DNA of 64,000 nt. Origin: Apostichopus japonicus (Eukaryota; Echinodermata; Holothuroidea; Aspidochirotida; Stichopodidae). Positions 1 through 24,497 of the stretch are shown piece after piece (position 1 is the stretch's first letter; every line of letters begins with the position of its first letter). A program made the translations under genes and the position numbers. Location of the stretch: assembly GCF_037975245.1 (NCBI RefSeq), contig NC_092564.1, forward strand, positions 5,743,484 to 5,807,483, read 5' to 3'. The notes under the pieces were generated by a model that was not told where the DNA came from, did no database searches, and worked only from the letters and a program-made list of their open reading frames with translations.

Positions 1-197
1 CATTCGTCATTCATCATTCATCATTAATCATTCATCATTCGTCATTCGTCATTCATCATTCGTCATTCGTCATTAATCATTCATCATTCATCATTCATCA
101 TTCATCATCAATCATCATTCATCATTCAGCATTCATCATTCATCATTCATCATTCAGCATTCAGCATTCAGCATTCATCATTCAGCATTCATCATTA
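1..197. repeat. TCATTCA/TCATTCG minisatellite
   Basis: The window opens with about 200 bp of short units of the type cattcatcatt, cattcgtcatt and cattcagcatt, with ordered variant blocks. No reading frame is conserved. It continues off the left edge, so its true length is unknown. Confidence 0.9.
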
Positions 198-452
198 TAT
201 CATTTTAGGTAGTACAGTATTTTGTAGATTTTGTAAATTGTCTAACAAATTCAAAAAGCTGTTTTCAGGTATATGGTTCAATCAAATTGTTATTCTATAG
301 TTGGTCAGCTTAGGCTCTATAGTGCTATATTATCTCATATTGCAAAGTAAATTTCTAGCTAATTCCCCCATACTTAGTACATTTTCCGATATGTAGCGAA
401 TCCCTATGGGAAAATGAAATAAGACTGACATTAAGATTTCACTTAATTTCAG

Positions 453-687
453 AAAATGGGCGATCGGTATTATTTGTGTCGCAGGACTCCTCTCCGTAAT
501 GTGCTTTACGTCGCTCGTGTGTTGTATGTGTCCTTGTTGTTGGATCGCCACCAGCAGACGACAGAGGGAGTACATATCTGATATTTATACTACTCCGATA
601 GAAGACTACAAGCAGCAGCAAGAAACGGAGCCACCGCCGTACTCTCCACCAGATGTTACGGTAGTGCGATCCAGTGTTGCGGTCTAG
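453..687 (+). CDS. last coding exon of a Cys-rich single-pass membrane protein (Shisa/WBP1-like)
   Basis: A terminal exon follows a pyrimidine-rich acceptor (ttaatttcag, AG at 451-452) and runs to TAG at 685-687. An AATAAA lies at 802-807. The frame begins upstream of the first Met, with K-W-A-I-G-I-I-C, so the exon is the 3' end of a gene starting outside the window. It encodes one hydrophobic segment (about WAIGIICVAGLLSV to TSLV) running into a juxtamembrane Cys cluster (CCMCPCC). A short cytoplasmic tail follows, with basic residues, a QQQ stretch and a PPPYSPP motif, a consensus WW-domain ligand. This order of TM, Cys cluster and PPxY tail is seen in Shisa-type and WBP1/VOPP1-type adaptors. 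The family choice is inference because the extracellular part is missing. Confidence 0.55.
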
Positions 688-3600
688 ATCTTAGCATGGA
701 CCCACATTAACGGTTCCCCCCATCACCCCATTCCCCCTCTCCCCCTCCCTTCATTTTTCATCATTCAGGCGAAGAATTTATAGATCACCAGGAAAAAAAT
801 GAATAAATCATCAGAGTCCGAAAATATGTTAGGAAAGCCCTAAAAGTGGTTAGCTATGATACCAGTCAAAGTTTAATTCTTTTCTATTGTAATTGCTTCA
901 TCGTAGAATCTAACTTTAACTGAGATGCATATTACCACTAAATTAAACCATCGTCAACATTAAGGAATACGTTAGATGGATAAAACCTCATAGAAAACAG
1001 TTCTGGAACCTTCCAACAAGTTTGAGCATGTTAATACCTTAGACTATCCGGGTATTCCTCCGTGGTGACGTCAATGTCTTTTCGTGAAGGACTGATAAGT
1101 GTATTGAATCCCCCACCTATGCCAAGAAAAGCCAAAATGGTTGACTAGTACGCCATGTGCCTGCAAATACGCAGTACTGTAGTGTGCGTGGAGTGTTTGC
1201 AGTGTTAGGACGAAGCTTTCCGGTTGTTCATGGTGTTATTTGTTTGGGCGGACAACACACCAGGGAGTATAGTCATGTATGTACCTACAAAGTGAGGGCG
1301 TCTGGTCGTTCACTTGGCCAGTAATGCCAACATTGTAGCGCGCACGCGCACTACAATAATTATGGGAAAATTAATTTCACGCCATTCTAAAGCCACTGTT
1401 AGCAACATCATACAAACTTCGTAGCTTCGACATCTTCAATTAAAAAAATGAAAATGAAGAAGGGAGATGTCCTTTCATTGATCAAAAGCATCGTTTTCTT
1501 CTTAATATTTTGCCATTTTAGACGCAAAAATTTGGTCAACACGTAGACTAACATAGAGTTGTGTCGAGGGTATAAAACTTCCATTTTCAAAAGAATATTT
1601 GCACTTATGAAATGATAAGTCACGTACAGTATTAAAGTGCAATACATTAACACCTTGAATTACGTATTGTGTTTAAGTTCGGGAAATGGTGCTTATATTC
1701 AAAGGGTTTGGAAGGCGTTCAATTTGAAGGGTCCCAAACGTCGAGGCATGAGAGACGCGTGATTTTGATTTGAGAATGAAAACCATAAAGTTGCCCCAAT
1801 CCTTTCCAACAAAATTGATCTTTAGTGCATTCCGTACTAAATTTTTTATTTTTCCATTATTTGAATTTTCTGCAATATAAGGGCACATTATTCTCAACAA
1901 AAGAGGACTTCTTAAATAACAAAAGGGAACATTTTACGTATAAAATTTTTCGTATTACGGAAAAGGGACACTTGAAATTTATGAAAATACGCATGGGTTT
2001 TCGCAAAACTAAGAGGGCACGTCTGCCATTTTCCATAGTTTTCATGTCTTGCATTTATGTATGTCAAACCGTGACAAGTTACATGCAGCCAGAATGTTTC
2101 ACGTATATGTACACACGTTTTGTTTTCATTTTTATGATGCACCACTGTATACAAAAACTGTAAAAACTTTAAGATAAATAAACAGTATTAAGTATTCAAA
2201 AATATTTCTATGCAAAGAGACGGACATATATATATAAATATATATATATCCTGTTGTACAAATAATATTTATGTGTCTGAAGACTTCCTGTTTATATCGG
2301 CTGAAATTGGTACCTCATGTAAATTTTTCGAGAATTTTCACATGAAATCATCTCTTATGTTCTATTTGATATGGATATTATATGATGGTCAACCTCCCCC
2401 CCCCCCCCCGCCTCTCTCCCTCCTCGCAAAAGTTCAGAAAAGTCTTAATCTATTTGTGAGACATCATAGATAAAACGTTCCTTCCTTTCAGTTCAAGATA
2501 AATTCTTGAACAAGTGTAAATGTGACATCACATTGGCACAAGTGCATGAGATTTTAATATTCGTTTTTCTTTATTATTTGTAGATTCCGTTCATATAGAA
2601 ATGTTATTTCTAGTTTTGCGAATGATATCATTTGTAACATTACCTAATGCTTAAAATAGTTTTAAGAAACAACTTTGTTTTCATCCACCATGGAAAAAGT
2701 GAATAATCAGAACATTACTGACAAGAATAATAACCATTTTTTTTAAAGTTTTCAAATTTCAGATTTTTATGTGTTCACCAAATCATGATGATGATAGTTA
2801 TGCCGGCGTAATCACGTGACGTTTTGTTTATGAAATAGTTTTTCTTAATCTTTTCAGTAAAAATTTGGGAAATTGTTCATCAAATATCATTCTGTTAATA
2901 TAGGTTTAATTAGAGGAGATATGTTAGATGAGATAGTTTCTCGTTTGTGGCAATATACAGTCTTATACAGGGTAACAATAGACAAACCCATCTTGATATC
3001 GTTTCGAACAGTTTATACAACAACATGAAATCCAGGATATTTATTTATCTTACATTATTTTAATGACAGAGGTCAACCTTTAATCATCTACTTTGAATTA
3101 AAAATATATGAAAGAAGTTGACGAGAAAAATTTAATATATATGACAGTGTATAAATGTTACGTTAATTTATGAAATTGATCAATTCAACACACGTTTTCC
3201 TGCATGGAACATAACCATCAATAAACATACCTTGTGTATGTGCAAGAGATAAAATAAACATATTTATTTAAAAGTATAAGTTACATTCCAAATTGCTTCG
3301 TTGTAATTTATTATCTTCTTCTCTGCTAATTTAATCAGTTAATAAATGGGATTAAACAGATCCCGTGCGCCAAGTCTGATCTTTTTAATCCCGTGTATTT
3401 TAAGATCCATGCTATTCTTTCCGGTATCACCCCTCCCTCTGTATAGTCCTATAACGGACGGTACAGTAACAGAGAAGAAGGAAAAGAAGGAACAACCCCT
3501 GGAGATGAATGAAAGTAGCGTATTTTGTGATTTTACGAGTAATGGGCTAAAAGGATGAACCAAAATGACAAAAGAATCGTCGCAAAGTCACCAACTATAC

Positions 3601-4052
3601 TGAATGACGGTGGTGGGGTAGAGGTGGGGTGGGGTTAGGGGGTTCTTTGTATGAAGATCACCCCTGTTAACTTCACCGAATGAGCAAAGACAAATTAACT
3701 CATTTAAATGTTGCTATGGTTTCAGTGACCAGTTTGAATTGTCATGACGTCATAAACATGTGGTCAGTTACAATTACTAACGAGAAGATTGGGATGTAGG
3801 TATCATTTCTCAGACTTAGTTTTCTTTATGAAAAGTAAAATAAATTTAAAAAAAATATGATTTGGGAATTATTAACAAACTGGAAGAGGGAGAAAGAAAT
3901 CTTTTGATACCAAGGGTTAAACACCAGTGGAACCCATGGTTTCAACCTTGTGTTCTACCATGCGCACTATATCCAGCATTTAGCTGGTGGCCATCCCTAT
4001 TAAAACAAGTGAAAACTTTGGTAAGTTGCGAAATTGACAGTATTAAGCTCAA
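688..4052. other. non-coding stretch, no gene recognised
   Basis: Apart from the 3' UTR and AATAAA of the preceding exon, I see only AT-rich sequence, short poly-C/G runs (for example 2394-2410) and short reading frames on both strands that lack splice context or recognisable motifs. Confidence 0.5.
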
Positions 4053-4057
4053 TATAT

Positions 4058-4167
<110 letters not shown>

Positions 4168-4901
4168 CCTGATTACCACAGATATAATAACAAAGAGGTA
4201 TTTAGGTATTTGTGTAAATCTCTTCCAGTTAACCTTTAACATTCATTTCTATGTTTTTCTTTTACCAGTGTATCAGAGAAAAGCGATGTATATATGCATG
4301 GACATCTGTAGAAATCGTTGAGGCAGCACGCAAAGCCCTCTTCGTCTCCATTATGAGTCATAGAAAGCAGGGTTATGCATGGTACTTCCATAGTTTGTGA
4401 TAAGAACGTTCAAGAACTTACGATTATAAACTCGTGCTAATTACTGACATTGAACCCCAATCATTACCTTTACTGGATTAAGTGGATTGGGAGGGGGGGG
4501 GGGTGCTGTGCCACGGGGAAATGATGACAACGTTCAGTACTCAGTGCCAGGGTAGCCTGCAGTTTTCTGTGACGCAACCGGCCAAAATTGGCGGCTAAAT
4601 CGGTTGATAAAACGCGGAACAGGAATTTGCTGTTATGTTCATGATATTTCACCCTGTGGGTAGGAATGATGTAATTTCGTAATTTGTTGTAATTGAGGGG
4701 TGGGTCTCTTATATGAACATTGTGGAGTAGAACGTGTGGAAATTTCCAATGTTGTTACCGACGCGTAGGCCAATATGCAACGTTGAATCGGATCAAACAA
4801 CATGAAATGGTTGAAATCAATGTTCTGTGGGGGAGTTAAACATTTTCAGCCACTGTTTCTCTTAAATTGGTAGGCCACTAAGTAATCCCCCCCCAAATAT
4901 G

Positions 4902-6841
4902 CAGGTGCGTATCCAGGGGGGGCGTTGGGGGCGCGCGCCCCCCGGGTAAGGAAAAGAGGAGAGAAAAAAAGAGAAGAAAAAAGGGAAAAGGAAGGGGAAA
5001 AAAGAAGCGGAGGAAAGGAAGGAAGGGAAAAGAAAAAGAAAAAAGAGAGAAAAAGAAAAAAGGAGGGAGTAGAAGATAGCCAAGACCTCGGGAAGAGAAG
5101 AGGAACAGTCATAGTTAAAGCGCTGATCCCTATAATATACACAGGGTAGCCAGTGACAGATCAAGGATTACGGAGGGGGTGTGCGCCTCACCCTACCTCT
5201 TACACCGACAACTCCATTTTTGACGTTTCCATTTTTCCTCTCTCACTAATGTATCTATATAAATACTATATATGGTCTATCATAACGCGTGTGTGAGTAT
5301 GGACGCCTTAAACAATTGTACAATTGTGCTATATGGAACCAACTTTGGCTGGTCTTGAACTCGACCGAGTCGTCGGGGTACATGACGCATTTCGGGAAAG
5401 GGGCGACCGCCCCCTCCCCCGAGCAAATTTTCTTTATGACATCGCTAGTAATTTCAAAATAGAGAATGCTTAGATGCAACTTACAAGGCCAAGGAAGTGT
5501 CATTTCCAGCGATCTGGGAGGCATTTTCGGCCAAAATTTTCCTTGTACGCTTCGCGCCAACTCATGGTGGCGCTTCGCTTAGATAGTTTGCCTACAGGCT
5601 TCGCCCCTCCCTTGGCAATTACTCGCTACACGCCTGTTCGAATTTGTAAAGCAAAGAGCAGATAAAACATCATATCAGTGAGCATTGAAATGCATGTTCC
5701 ACGATGAACAGCCTCAAAAACTGTCTGTGTGTAGTTAAAGGCGTTGGAGCCCAATTGGATTTGGGGGCTGTAATGACTTGCCCGAAAAAAAAGCCAAAAT
5801 TTTTCGCGCAAGAAGCGCGCCTTCAACATATCAATGCCAATATCATATAAGCAAGCATCGGTCATTACAGTGCATAGCATCGTGTACCGCACGGTCCGTC
5901 AAAGTTGCACAGTATACCGATGCTATGTAAACAACCAAATGTCTTATGTAGATGGAGAAAAATCATACAGATCCATTTATGTCAAAACTCTCTTTTACAG
6001 TAGTAATGTCGGCCAAGCTTACAACTTTATTTTAATTACCAAGGAGATCCATTTTTAAGCTATTCGTTGCTATTTATTTTTCTTTCAGTAGGTGCCTGAA
6101 AAAGATGGGAAAAATTTGGTTGTGGGTTAGGGGTTGGGGGCTGCAGCCACCGCCTCCTACGGGACCTACGCCTATGTGTGTAGTGTTCGGTTTCGATATA
6201 CCTGATATCGGAAATATCTCCTATTTTTCATTTCCTTCAACCAAGTTTTATAATAGCCATTATAAGAGGTTGCAATATTTCTACACCAATAAATTAACTG
6301 TGTCGGAATTTTCCAAAATTTCCTCACCAACATTCTTCATCATACTTTACTCGTGCAACTTTGACCTATCAGGGATTCAAGGAGGTTTTTCTATATTGCT
6401 TGTCCATAGATTGAATTTTCTGCAACATTATGGGTATTTTTTCAAGTGATTTTATTCACGAGAAATGGGAATTTTCAAATTCTCACCAAATAATGGGCTT
6501 AAAACCTTCAAAAGTGGGGCTTTCGGATATTGTGGGCCGTGACGTAGAATCACCTACAAAAGCAATGATCCATAGGACATGCAATCAGGTCGAACATGAT
6601 GTGTGACTGGTGACAATCTGCAAAAAGGTTATGGATGGAAAAAACTTTTGGGAAATACTTGGTTCTCAGGCAAAAGTGTACATCTGGTTGGTCATTTTCA
6701 AGCCCCAGAAGTGCTATTTCCGGTGATCTGGGGGTATCAAAACCAGAAATTTTCTTGTACGCTGCGCGCCAACCGATGGTGGCGCTCCGCTTAGATAGTA
6801 ATTCGCGCCCCCCGGGTTAGAAAATCCTGGATACGCGCCTG
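4902..6841. mobile_element. non-autonomous TIR transposon, hAT-like, 1.94 kb
   Basis: The left end CAGGTGCGTATCCAGG (4902-4917) and right end CCTGGATACGCGCCTG (6826-6841) are inverted repeats with one mismatch. The 5-bp sequence ATATG directly flanks both ends (4897-4901 and 6842-6846), as a target-site duplication. CAGG...-type ends with G-rich subterminal sequence are typical of hAT superfamily non-autonomous elements. Inside are a polypurine tract (about 4945-5090) and two copies of a conserved module shared with other elements of the window (about 5491-5586 and 6705-6797). No transposase frame is seen. A 5-bp duplication is shorter than the usual 8 bp of hAT, so the superfamily call is tentative. 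Confidence 0.75.
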
Positions 6842-7276
6842 ATATGTATACATAAATAAACAAAACAAAAATCAATAAAGTAATAACAACAATGAAATTT
6901 GGTAATCGCCAAAGTTATTTTGTCAATTTGACGTTTCAACCGCCAAAACTGGCTTAGTTGACGCACAAACTGACATGCACTATGATTTCATGGTGTCCAC
7001 TGGGCTACCGAGTTAAGATAGTTCAGACTCCACGCCAACCCGCTTCCCACCACCCCACCCCCACCGGCAAGCGAGAAGATATGGCTATGAAAACTAGAAA
7101 TGACCAACGGAAAATGTTTCTTTATTATCTCTTTTATTATTATTGTTTCCTATCTGTATGTTTAAAACAGTTCTGTATGCAAACACTACATTAACACATA
7201 TTTCTTTGATTTCTTGAAAAGAAATCAATTAAACAAAATGTAACACAGCTGATTTAGATATAGAATGTGTTGTCAT

Positions 7277-8507
7277 CATGGGCGGCGATCCTGGGGGGGA
7301 TGGGGGGATATATCCCCCCATGAAAATGGGTGGAGGGGATGTAATACACCATATCCCCACCCCCCCCCCACCAAATGCCAGGAATAAGAATATTTTCATG
7401 CCTTCATTTATGCATCATCGCGAATGTACGGCTCTTTTTAGCTTCATTTCTCGCCTATACCATAAACGCAGTGCGATCTTTTCAAATAAACCGTCTTTAT
7501 AAAGCAAGAATAGTTGACTGTAGGCTTCATTGGCCCTATAACAACAAAATGTATTATTGCGCCCACGGTATTGATATAGTACATATATGCACCCTCATAT
7601 AGTATTCATATAGGCCCTATAGTAGGCCTACACACGTACATGTTCCCTCGAACAGCTGAGAATCTCATGTTACCAGGGTAATGCTTAATTAGGGGCGTCG
7701 GAGCGGTTCGCCGGACCAATATTCACGGCGCAAAAAAAAAAGGAGAAAAAAGTAGCACTAAGAAGAAAAAAAGGCAAAAAATAAAGAACCAAAATGAAAA
7801 CATACTTCAAAATGTGTTTCAGAAGATTAATCGGGTACAAAAACAGACAAGGGAGAATGCACAGAAGAAAAGCTCGGGAAGTGCCATTTCCTGCAATCTG
7901 GGAGGCATTTTTTCAAAATTTTCTCCATTACGCTACGCGCCAACCAATGGTGGCGCGTAGCGTAGTTTGACCTTCCAAACGTCCCCCATCCCCCACCCGA
8001 TAATTATGGTAGATGGCCACACTCTGATCTTCCGTACCAATCCCAAATAGCTTCCGACGCCCCTGTTAATACACGTACGTTTCACCTGGATGCCCTAGCA
8101 ATCGGTACCTAGGAATGTAACTATGTGTAATTGTGTATTGCATGTGTATAGGCCTATAATAGCCTGCATGAGGCCATTTTCTTCATCGATCAATATAAAG
8201 AGCTCTCGAACATTCTAACGTAGCGCCTGAAACAAGATTGACAGGGGCAATTTTCCCAAAATAACACCCGAAATTTAAAAAAAAGTATTTTGGATCCTGC
8301 TTATGAGATATTTCGGACATGAAATCCCTATTTTAAAGTTGGGTATATGCCGCTTGGAAACCTCGGCAAGTGCCGTTTCCGGCCATCTAGAGGGTTTGTA
8401 AATCCCAAAATTTTCTTGTACGCTTCGCGCCAACTCATGGTGGCGCTACGCTTAGATAGTCAACAAGGTCATATCCCCCCACTCGGAAGTACGGATCGCC
8501 GCCCATG
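7277..8507. mobile_element. hAT-like non-autonomous element with 8-bp TSD, copy 1
   Basis: The ends CATGGGCGGCGATCC (left) and GGATCGCCGCCCATG (right) are perfect 15-bp inverted repeats. They are flanked by an exact 8-bp duplication GTTGTCAT (7269-7276 and 8508-8515), the length expected for hAT transposition. A second copy in inverse orientation lies at 35303-36275. Copy 1 is longer because another element is nested at 7690-8065. No transposase frame is visible. A copy of the shared approximately 95-bp module lies near the right end (about 8363-8459). Confidence 0.88.
7690..8065. mobile_element. nested TIR element (TAGGGGCGTCGG ends)
   Basis: This insertion sits inside the preceding element. 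Its ends are TAGGGGCGTCGG and CCGACGCCCCTG. It is flanked by TTAAT on both sides (7685-7689 and 8066-8070). The related copy at 35303-36275 retains the empty site, reading aatgc-TTAAT-acacg with a single TTAAT, which fixes the insertion boundaries. It carries its own version of the shared module (about 7878-7965). Confidence 0.85.
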
Positions 8508-8515
8508 GTTGTCAT

Positions 8516-9076
8516 AAGATGTGAGCGAGATATAATTTCTAAGAGCTTCCAGCAGTAGCTTTGTGATGCTATCAAACTTTCAAATTGAATTGGTTTCAAA
8601 TGTCAAAGAGGGTTTATCAATGGTGGGTTAAAGCTACCGTATCTTAAACTGACGATAAAAGAACTGTAATAAAGGCTGAATATTTATATATTTGTAGCTA
8701 ATTCCGATGCAAATACACAGTATCTTTGAGAAACAATTTCAATTTGTATTAATTGTGATATTTTTAAATGCGTGACGTTATGATGACGTAAATACTTAAG
8801 TGTGTGTATATATCGATACGACACAGGGATTTGAATCATCTCGCTACAAAAAAAAAAAAAAATGGTGTAGTTTTTATTTGTGTATTTGGGGCTCGAAGTT
8901 ATTTAGCTGACGATATCTTGTGACCGAGCACATTCATTTGAAATGACGTCATCTCACAACTTGACTGACATAACTCTAGTTTTGGTTCAAAGATATACAA
9001 ACACATAATTATAGCTATTTATGTAACAAATCAATAAAATAAAAATAAGAACGAATGTCATAACAGAGAGAAAACT
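8516..9076. other. non-coding sequence downstream of gene A
   Basis: This contains the presumed 3' flank of gene A on the minus strand. A canonical AATAAA was not seen on that strand. A poly-A run lies at about 8849-8861. No other feature was recognised. Confidence 0.4.
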
Positions 9077-20148
<11,072 letters not shown>

Positions 20149-20792
20149 TTTGTTCTTTACTGCTTCACCGAGACAGGGAGAGGGGAGCAGCAATAATAAT
20201 TACTGTATTTGTTGTGTATATACGAACGTCTATCAGGGACAAGCCGGACAACAAAACCAAACCACAGGACAACAAGATTGTTTTCATGAACACCTTTCCT
20301 GTGTTCTACTGAACACTATAGAGAAGCGGTAGACCTTTGTATACTAAGAAGAAACTTTGTATTGGACGAATGATCTTCGTACTCATCAGCTGTATACAGA
20401 TGAGGGAAGATAATTGTTTAAATACATGCTATGTTTAATTAATTTGATTATATGATAATAGATTGTGCATAATCAAAATAAAAGGCGTTCGACTGTTGGG
20501 CCGTTTTGTTATAGTTCCTCTCCTGGAGCTGTATATGTATAAACCACAGAAATTGAAGTAGGTTCAATTTCTATGGTATAAACAGAGTTGTCTGGCGTTT
20601 AAGTTATGACGTCATTATAGGCAGTTAATCATAATTGAGATATAGTGTAATGCGCATGCTTACATATCACGACGTACTACCATGATATTAGTAAGAAGTA
20701 CTCTCACTGAAAATAGGGGTGTTAATGTTAGGTAATTTACAGGAACAGCATACCTCAATAGCATTTGCATCATACCTTGCCTTTCTACAACT

Positions 20793-20865
20793 AAGTATGA
20801 CGTAATACAATGTAATCCATTAAGTTGCTCTCTTCAGTGCATTGAAATCATTCACGCACATTTCT
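20793..20865 (+). pseudogene. relic of the 3' end of a cholinesterase-like tail exon
   Basis: The stretch tatgacgtaatacaatgtaatccattaag and the following gttgctctcttcagtg closely match the stop-codon region and 3' flank of gene B exon 8 (27311-27350). The more distal attcattcacgca-type segment also matches, after a gap of about 30 bases in alignment. It is in plus orientation, with no complete exon. Confidence 0.6.
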
Positions 20866-21204
20866 TTAATTGATATGTAAAAATAACTTTTTGATTTTAA
20901 AAGTAATAAAGAACATTAAAATCAATCGGTTGGGTGACGACACCTTAACGGGATTTAGTGAAAATTGAGACAAAATCTCGTCAGCCCGGTCATAAAGGTT
21001 CATGCCCTTTTATCTAAATCAGTCGCTGGAAACTTCTTTGTCCTCCTCACCTATATGAATTCCTGTGCACGTCACTGGTGACATGTGGAAGCCTATACAC
21101 GGAGCTTAAAGCCGTATATTTATATTGAATAATTTTTTTAGATTTTTTACAGTTGTATATTTACAAATAAACCATTCTCACCAATGAGCACTGTTTGTAA
21201 CTCT

Positions 21205-21365
21205 GAGTTAATCATACATGTGTGAATGTATGTGAGTAATATATGTTTCTTTCTGTGGATTTCGTGTAAACATATATGTGTTCCTTCCTATGGATTTCGT
21301 GTTAATCATATATATGTGCATGTATGCGAGTAATATCTGTTTCTTTCTATGGATTTCGTGATGAT
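21205..21365. repeat. tandem repeat with tttctttctatggatttcgtg units
   Basis: Three units end in ggatttcgtg, each preceded by acatatatgtg or catgtatg variants. They produce a spurious minus-strand frame. Confidence 0.75.
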
Positions 21366-22890
21366 GTTCTTCGTACCCACCATCGCCATGATAAAGATCG
21401 CTTACGGTACCCAAAGGGCTAAGTGGTTTTTTTTTCAATTCGGTGACAGACGTCTATTTTCGTGGCATGTGCCTTAAAAGTAAAACAGCGTTGAATTCAC
21501 CAAAATCTTAATTCCCTCTCAATGACGATGGACATTTTAGACTAGGCATACACCAGAACTCCGCTATTTAATTCATGCATGCATGGGTAGCCATTACCTA
21601 GACTTCCTGTAATAAATGCAAATGCAAATATAATCTTCCAAAGCACTTCAGTATCTGCCCGATATATGCGCATGCGCATTATGATGTTTTCTCATTGGGA
21701 CTTGGACCCTCGACCCTCTACCTTCAGGACAGGTACCATTGCAAAACCGTGCATATAGTTTATCTCCTTTAATATTGATTATACACAATATAGTATCAAA
21801 CTAATCAAATTAAGTAAATATACTTTGTTTAATTGCAATTTGCCTTCCCCAATTGGCACGAAGATTATTTGCGCCAATCGCATAAATACTATAATGTAGG
21901 TCTACCAGTACACACATACACTCTCTCTCTATATTGTTAAGTAGAACAGAAAGAAGGTGTTCATGAAAACAATCTTGTTGTCCTGTGGTTTGGTTTTGAT
22001 GTTCGCTTTGTCCCCTGATAGACGTTCGTATATACACAACACATACAGTAATTATTATTGCTGCTCCCATCTTCCTGTCTCGCTGAAGCGATAAAGAAGA
22101 AATGATGGCTGTATTCATTCGGAACCTTTCTTTGGTCCTAGTTTTCCAGTTTGTGTATCTTCTTCTTGCCGAGGAGGTTGAAGTGGATCTAGGTGAACAA
22201 GGTGTCCTGGTTGGAATCAAAGAGAGATATGTCTACCCACTGGAGCCATATAAACGGGACATGGATATGTACGTTTTCAAAGGAGTTCCATTTGCGGAGA
22301 TTCCTGTCGGCAATTTACAATTCGCGAAACCACGACCCAAACTGCCCTGGGGAGGAGTCTGGAACTCAACCTACTACCGGCCGATGTGTCCTCAAGTTTC
22401 CCTTGAGTTGGACCGATTTGGTGTCCCACCGCAAAATGAAGATTGTCTACATTTGAACATTTGGTCCCCGAATATACATAAGGTAAATATATACAGCTGC
22501 GACAACAAAATCCTTCAACGTTACACAGGATTTATTTATTTATTTATTGATTCCTAATAAAAATCGATATTAAACCGAATATGTGGAATATCTTAAATAT
22601 GGAGTATACCGTATGTTGGTCAGCGGGCACCTGATTATGTGTATCAAATATTAATATTTTTCATCTCCTATTTTTACAATTTTCCTTTAGACCGAAGGGT
22701 ATCCAGTGATGTTTTGGATTCATGGCGGTGGTTTCACCTTGGGATCCGCTCTGAACAGACCTTACGAAAGGAGATGCACTATCGGCGTTCAATGACGTAG
22801 TAGTCGTCTCGACTAACTATAGACTGAACGGTTATGGTTTCATAGCAACAGGTAGATTCATTTGCAGAGTAATGATTACAACATTAAACG

Positions 22891-22892
<2 letters not shown>

Positions 22893-22921
<29 letters not shown>

Positions 22922-22922
22922 G

Positions 22923-22967
<45 letters not shown>

Positions 22968-22975
22968 CCTATATA
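22893..22975. repeat. (CA)n/(TA)n microsatellite in gene B intron 2
   Basis: A short ca tract leads into ta blocks separated by atagcctat. Confidence 0.95.
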
Positions 22976-23921
22976 TAGTTGTTATAAGTTGTTTCATTTT
23001 ATACGCACCATACTGCATCTTGATTGGAAAAGTCAACTATTTAAGTTCATATACATTCGCTAAACAACGAGATTAATTCTGTACTTATTGAACCACATGA
23101 ATATAGCCTGCTTACTAATGATCATTCGAGATTTTCATTTTGAGAGGGGGAGGGAGGGAGGAAGGGAGGGAGGAACGGGTGGAGAATTCCGGGCAATTGG
23201 GATATTTTCTTGTCCTAGACTAACGGAGGCATGGAGAGGGTGGATAGCCAACCCCAATTCCAGTTGCTTCAAGCCACTTCTCCCATATTGACAAGAGGTA
23301 TCAAAGAAAATATAGAAGTATAGGTATAGGCTTTATGAAAGAAATTGTAGACCAACAAAGTGCATTTAGGAGGGTCTCGAAATGCCTTCGATTACTATGG
23401 CATCAAATATTTTATTAGTGTTCTATATAAACAACAAGGTACCTACGAATCAAGTCCATTTCTTGTTCTTGACCATGTTTAAGCAGTGCGGCTTAAACAT
23501 GGTACGTGAGACCAAACGATATGATGCTTTGCCACTAACATGTGATGGTTCTGAGGAGGGGACTTTAAATGGTAACTGCCGGTACGAAATTAATGTTGAT
23601 ATATTATAGACAATTCAACACGACTTCTACCATATGCGGTTGTATTTCTATATAGAACGTTTAGTTTGATAAAGAAATGATCACGTTGACATCAGTTGTT
23701 CACCAATCAAAGTGGCTGGACTTGTTAGTCTAGGAGCAAATCATACGATGAGAATAGTTTAATGTGAATATCTTGAAAATAAGATTAACTATTACTTCAT
23801 AGCCTCCGTGACATAGTGACACTAAACCCTGTACTGCTTGAAGTTGAAATCAACGTTAATTTTAACCTGAAGTCATCTTTTAATATTGTCGATAACACTA
23901 TTATTGATAAAATAACTTTGA

Positions 23922-24086
<165 letters not shown>

Positions 24087-24362
24087 TGAAGACATATTGG
24101 ACTGTGTGTTCATTATGCATTCACCTTAATACGAGGAAGCATGTATACATAGCATTCTTCGAATAGCCACTCTATAGTTTCTCAAATCGTGTTTTATATG
24201 TCTTTGAGCGAGCGAGTCCTCCCAAGAAATGAATATTAACAGTTTAATCGTAACGTTACGTAACACAGATATCAGTTTTGATGGAAAACGCTCTTGAATA
24301 AAACGCGTCCTCAAGTGAGATATACAAATAATTATAATGTATCTTTTTCTGACATCGTCTGA

Positions 24363-24497
<135 letters not shown>

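Larger units (their letters stand above)
20149..22101. other. head-to-head spacer between genes A and B
   Basis: The outer parts (20149-20330 and 21930-22101) are inverted copies of each other and form the 5' flanks of the two genes. The core (about 20340-21920) is unique. It holds a three-unit tandem repeat near 21205-21365 and a short relic of a cholinesterase tail exon at 20793-20865. If A and B are transcribed divergently, their promoters lie here. No clear TATA box was identified. Confidence 0.7.

Noticed and set aside
1-197. Possible CRISPR-like array in the left-edge repeat
   Set aside because: The units are contiguous short minisatellite repeats without spacers, in animal-type DNA.
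1680-2010. Possible transposon segment similar to 6220-6500 (gaattttctgcaa-type words)
   Set aside because: Only short AT-rich words match by eye, and no terminal repeats or target duplication were found.
4846-5164. F/L/S-rich minus-strand frames and the K/E-rich plus-strand frame
   Set aside because: They are translations of a polypurine/polypyrimidine tract in a transposon.
6105-6449. 114-residue frame inside the 1.94 kb TIR element
   Set aside because: There are no transposase motifs (no DDE/RW or BED-type signatures), and it is low-complexity at the start.
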